The notes beneath the pieces are model-generated. The model was given only the letters and a program-made list of their open reading frames with translations. It had not been told where the DNA came from and did not search any database. A DNA stretch of 64,000 bases, from assembly GCA_017562135.1 (NCBI GenBank), contig QEYB01001664.1, forward strand, positions 1 to 64,000. The letters run 5' to 3'. A program made the translations under genes and the position numbers. The DNA is from Dipylidium caninum. Lineage: Eukaryota; Platyhelminthes; Cestoda; Cyclophyllidea; Dipylidiidae. Shown here piece after piece: positions 61,039 to 64,000 of the stretch. How positions within the stretch are numbered: the stretch's first letter is position 1; every line of letters begins with the position of its first letter.

Positions 61039-63252
61039 ATGAATAAGACGAACATTGTGTCTACCAGCGACGGTTCAAAGCAACTTATTACGTTTAGTAA
61101 AATTCAACAAAAGGTTGTACGGCAAAATATACGGCCTGAGGATGAATATCTGAATGTAAATATGTAGTTCAATCTTTTATTTCTCGATGTCTTATGACTC
61201 TGCGAATTAATTTCCCTTTGCCTCATTCATCATCTCTTTAATTTTATTTTAACAATATACTGGACTCGGTTTTCACGTAAAGGTTAACCTTACTCTTAAT
61301 ATTCCATTCGTTATCGCCTTAAATAACCCCGTCGTGTTAATAGTTTATTCCACAATTTATTTATTTTATCTCCTTTTTCCAGCATATCAGTAGCATCATC
61401 CAACGCGATTTTTTTCCGGATCTTGCCGAAATGAAGGGCGAACCACCAGCAGATGAGGTACTAGATGGCTCACAGACTCCAGCTGGCCCTCCTACTCAAA
61501 ACCCTCAACGCGGTAATCAATTAAACTCTCTTTGACTGGGTTTTTATCATTTCCTTTCTCTCCTATTGCTCTAATCTGACTCTTATTTTAGATTTAACAT
61601 CAGTAAGATTGGACAAGTACCTTGCTAACAACACGACAGAAGACAATGCGTCCTTTATTGAAATTGTTGAGGAAACAGAGCGGAAACGAGAATCCAAATT
61701 GTCCAAGTTCTTTCCCTCCCGATCGCCTCCTCTTCCTCAGCTATCCGTACATTGGTCATATATTTTTTATCTCCTTTCTCCATCCTCGTCTCCCTTTTGC
61801 AGATCACAGAAGCCACATCTACAGTATTAAGGGCTATTGAAGGCTCAACTCCTTCCGAAAAGCAACTTTCTGCAACAATTTCGGGAATTGAAGGAGCAGT
61901 GAAAAGAGACAACGCTCCTAGTGTGGAAAGCATAACAAGTCACAATACTGTTCACTTCATTCCAGACGGCGCGCCACTAACTCCACAAGAAATAACGGAG
62001 CATTTTGACCGAGAACGACGCATTTGTCCCGCCAACAGCCGCTTCAAACGCCCTTTGGCGCCGGTGATGGACAGACGCAAACTAACTGGAATGGGGGGTC
62101 CTCTCAAAGCTGTAGGTTTTTTCTGCTATTTCTTCTGTAGGTGGATCATTAATGTCGCTAAGACGTGTGATATCTCAACAGAATTCTCTTCATTTACGAT
62201 CTAGGTGATTTTACGAAAGTGTGATCTTCACGTCAAAATCTCTTCTAGGGAGTAGAATTTGATTTCGTTCACCTTTTTTGTCGTTTTTCCCTTAGAATTT
62301 TATTTCGTTTTAGACTTACTAGTTTTGTGAAAGCAACTTGAGTGTCTGTAGTTTTGAAAATAAAACGCTTTAGGCCTTTTTTTCCACTGATTGCTCTTTT
62401 TTTCCTCTATTCAATTCACCCATTTCTTATGATCCCTTTTACATATTATGCACCAATTTTAGCAAAACGTGGCCTCGGCGTAAACGTGCTTTTTATAATA
62501 ATACATGCGCTTGCACAGGTCTAAAATAAGGCAAACACTTATTTTACTCTCTTCTATCTTCACGGCTTTTGTAGGGTCGATTCGGAATTGATGGGAAAGA
62601 AGTAGTACCCAATGAAAGTCCGTTAGCAACACCGCAAATGGGTGGTTACAAGTTCATGGACACTTTCCCTTCTCCGGCGCTCTCAGCCTTTGTTGGCGGA
62701 AGCAGTACACCACTCATGACTTGGGGTGAAGTTGATTCTACACCCTATCGGCTAGATGAGGAAACAGGTCGTACACCCTTAGTATCATCTTTTCGGCTCC
62801 CCTCGCCCTCAAAACGAGAGGCTCTCGCGCACCAACTGGCCGACAGAGCGGGTCGACAGCGGGCCAAAGATCGAGCTGAAGCCGTAAAACTGGCGAAGAG
62901 TGGTTTCCTCTTAAGCCCTCACACTGCGAAAATCGCCCTTTCGCCTGCAGCGAGACGACTACTGTCTACCAGCACTGGTGGTAGTAGTGGTGCTAAATTA
63001 GCTTTTGGTGGACGTCCAAATTCTAGTGTTCGGGTAACGCCTCTGGGTTCGACACCGCGCCGGTTGCCATCGGATATCGGAGTGATTCGACGACCACCCA
63101 CAGCATCAACGCGGAAAACCGGGCTGTTACCACCGACTCCGAGACGGGAGCGTAATGAAGAAGGTGAATTAGACAATGCAACGGACCTGACGAAGGATCT
63201 ACTCAACCTCTCCGGATCGAAGAGTGCCACCTCTCCAGCAAATGGGAAATGA
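61039..63252 (+). CDS. ESS2: splicing factor ESS-2 / DGCR14 homologue
   Basis: A nuclear protein associated with the spliceosomal C complex. Five exons: 61039-61155, 61383-61512, 61592-61746, 61803-62111 and 62575-63252, giving 462 residues. Family segments in order: EDEYLNHISSIIQRDFFPDL, LDKYLANNTTEDNASFIEIV, NTVHFIPDGAPLTPQE, RFGIDGKEVVPNESP, GYKFMDTFPSPAL and PLMTWGEVDSTPYRL, then a Lys/Arg-rich helix (ALAHQLADRAGRQRAKDRAE). The C-terminal part is rich in Ser-Pro and Thr-Pro (LLPPTPRRE), as in other members, and fits phosphorylation in the nucleus. Length is close to human ESS2 (476). Introns are 227, 79, 56 and 463 nt. The donor of exon 3 (GTACAT at 61747) is the weakest junction. The ATG at 61039 is the first in the open frame. 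Confidence 0.95.
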
Positions 63253-64000
63253 CATATACAAGCCTAGCTTCGTCTCTCACTTAATTTTGTACATGTTCCA
63301 TCCCCTACCCCTTATTAGTTGCACCAAATGGTGTCTTCTTGAAAGTCGATCCTCTACCGATTTGCTTCTCATACAAGTTATCAGAAGTGTTGAGAATATG
63401 TATTTATTTGAAATCTTCCGCCTTTGTCACCCCTACATTCCACCGTTCGTAGAAAAACGAAAGAAAATACGAATCCCCTTAAGCATCTAAAGCAAACCAA
63501 CATACAATAACTCAGGTTCTTACAAAAATGATCCAAAACATCGAGTCCGAGTTTAAATATTTGTCACCTTCTCTTTATTTCGCAGTATCAAGTAATTTTT
63601 TCATTCCAATTGAGTACCTGTTGTCCTTGTTTTCGCTACAAATTCTGTCCCGATGTTTCATATCACTGTCATTGCAACCTCATTGGTGAAGAAACAGTTG
63701 TATGAGTCAGATGCAATAACTTTAAATCAAAGAAATCCATAACAAAGCCTGTCTTTCGCCTTACCCTATTGTACTGAAATGTGAGTAGAATCTTACCCAT
63801 GCTTAACATTTTGATATTTGCGATGTAATGTTTCAGTATTACTTAACGACAAGTATTTAATCAAGGGAATAGTGCTTTTAAGAAGATAAATTTCGTCTCA
63901 GATTCTCTTTCGTATGAGAGTTTATTTAACAGTGGGAAGACGGACAACGTAGTACGCCTTAAGATTAAATATTAAAAAGCTTCAACAAATGTTTTATCCA
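63253..64000. other. downstream of ESS2, nothing supported
   Basis: This holds the ESS2 3' UTR. I see no gene and no definite AATAAA close to the stop. Confidence 0.4.

Overview
The window is eukaryotic nuclear DNA with intron-containing genes. I infer a parasitic flatworm, most likely a tapeworm. Three things point there: several 29-41 nt spliceosomal introns clustered toward the 5' ends of genes; a family of intronless genes that looks like the flatworm 'trematode PH-like domain' proteins; and a divergent orphan GPCR of the kind that is expanded in flatworms. The species call is inference. The gene calls rest on conserved motifs and on exon junctions whose reading phases all agree.

Layout. 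1-5.5 kb: no gene seen. 5.5-9.3 kb (-): the 3' part of an R4-type RGS gene (G-protein GTPase accelerator). A 380 bp piece of its Pro-rich exon is repeated, inverted and nearly identical, at 12.7-13.06 kb. 13.37-14.66 kb (+): a decayed 1.29 kb mariner element. 18.35-18.87 kb (-): frataxin. 19.16-19.40 kb (-): a small unidentified ORF. 19.48-24.72 kb (+): WDR20 in seven exons. 27.0-39.9 kb: three intronless PH-like genes, one on + broken by two 1-nt shifts and two intact on -. 42.6-47.0 kb (+): an orphan 7TM receptor in three exons. 47.7-56.3 kb (-): RAD54B in at least 15 exons, with the N-terminus unresolved. 57.8-60.75 kb (-): SHQ1 in seven exons. 61.04-63.25 kb (+): ESS2/DGCR14 in five exons, divergent from SHQ1 across 288 bp.

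The genes are mostly unrelated housekeeping functions: Fe-S cluster biogenesis, deubiquitinase regulation, recombination repair, H/ACA snoRNP assembly and splicing. Signalling genes (RGS, GPCR) and a local lineage-specific PH-like family lie among them. Notable points are the PH-like trio, the fresh inverted exon duplication, introns as small as 29 nt (one 39-nt intron is in frame and stop-free), a 22-nt microexon, and a possible small-ORF/frataxin dicistron.
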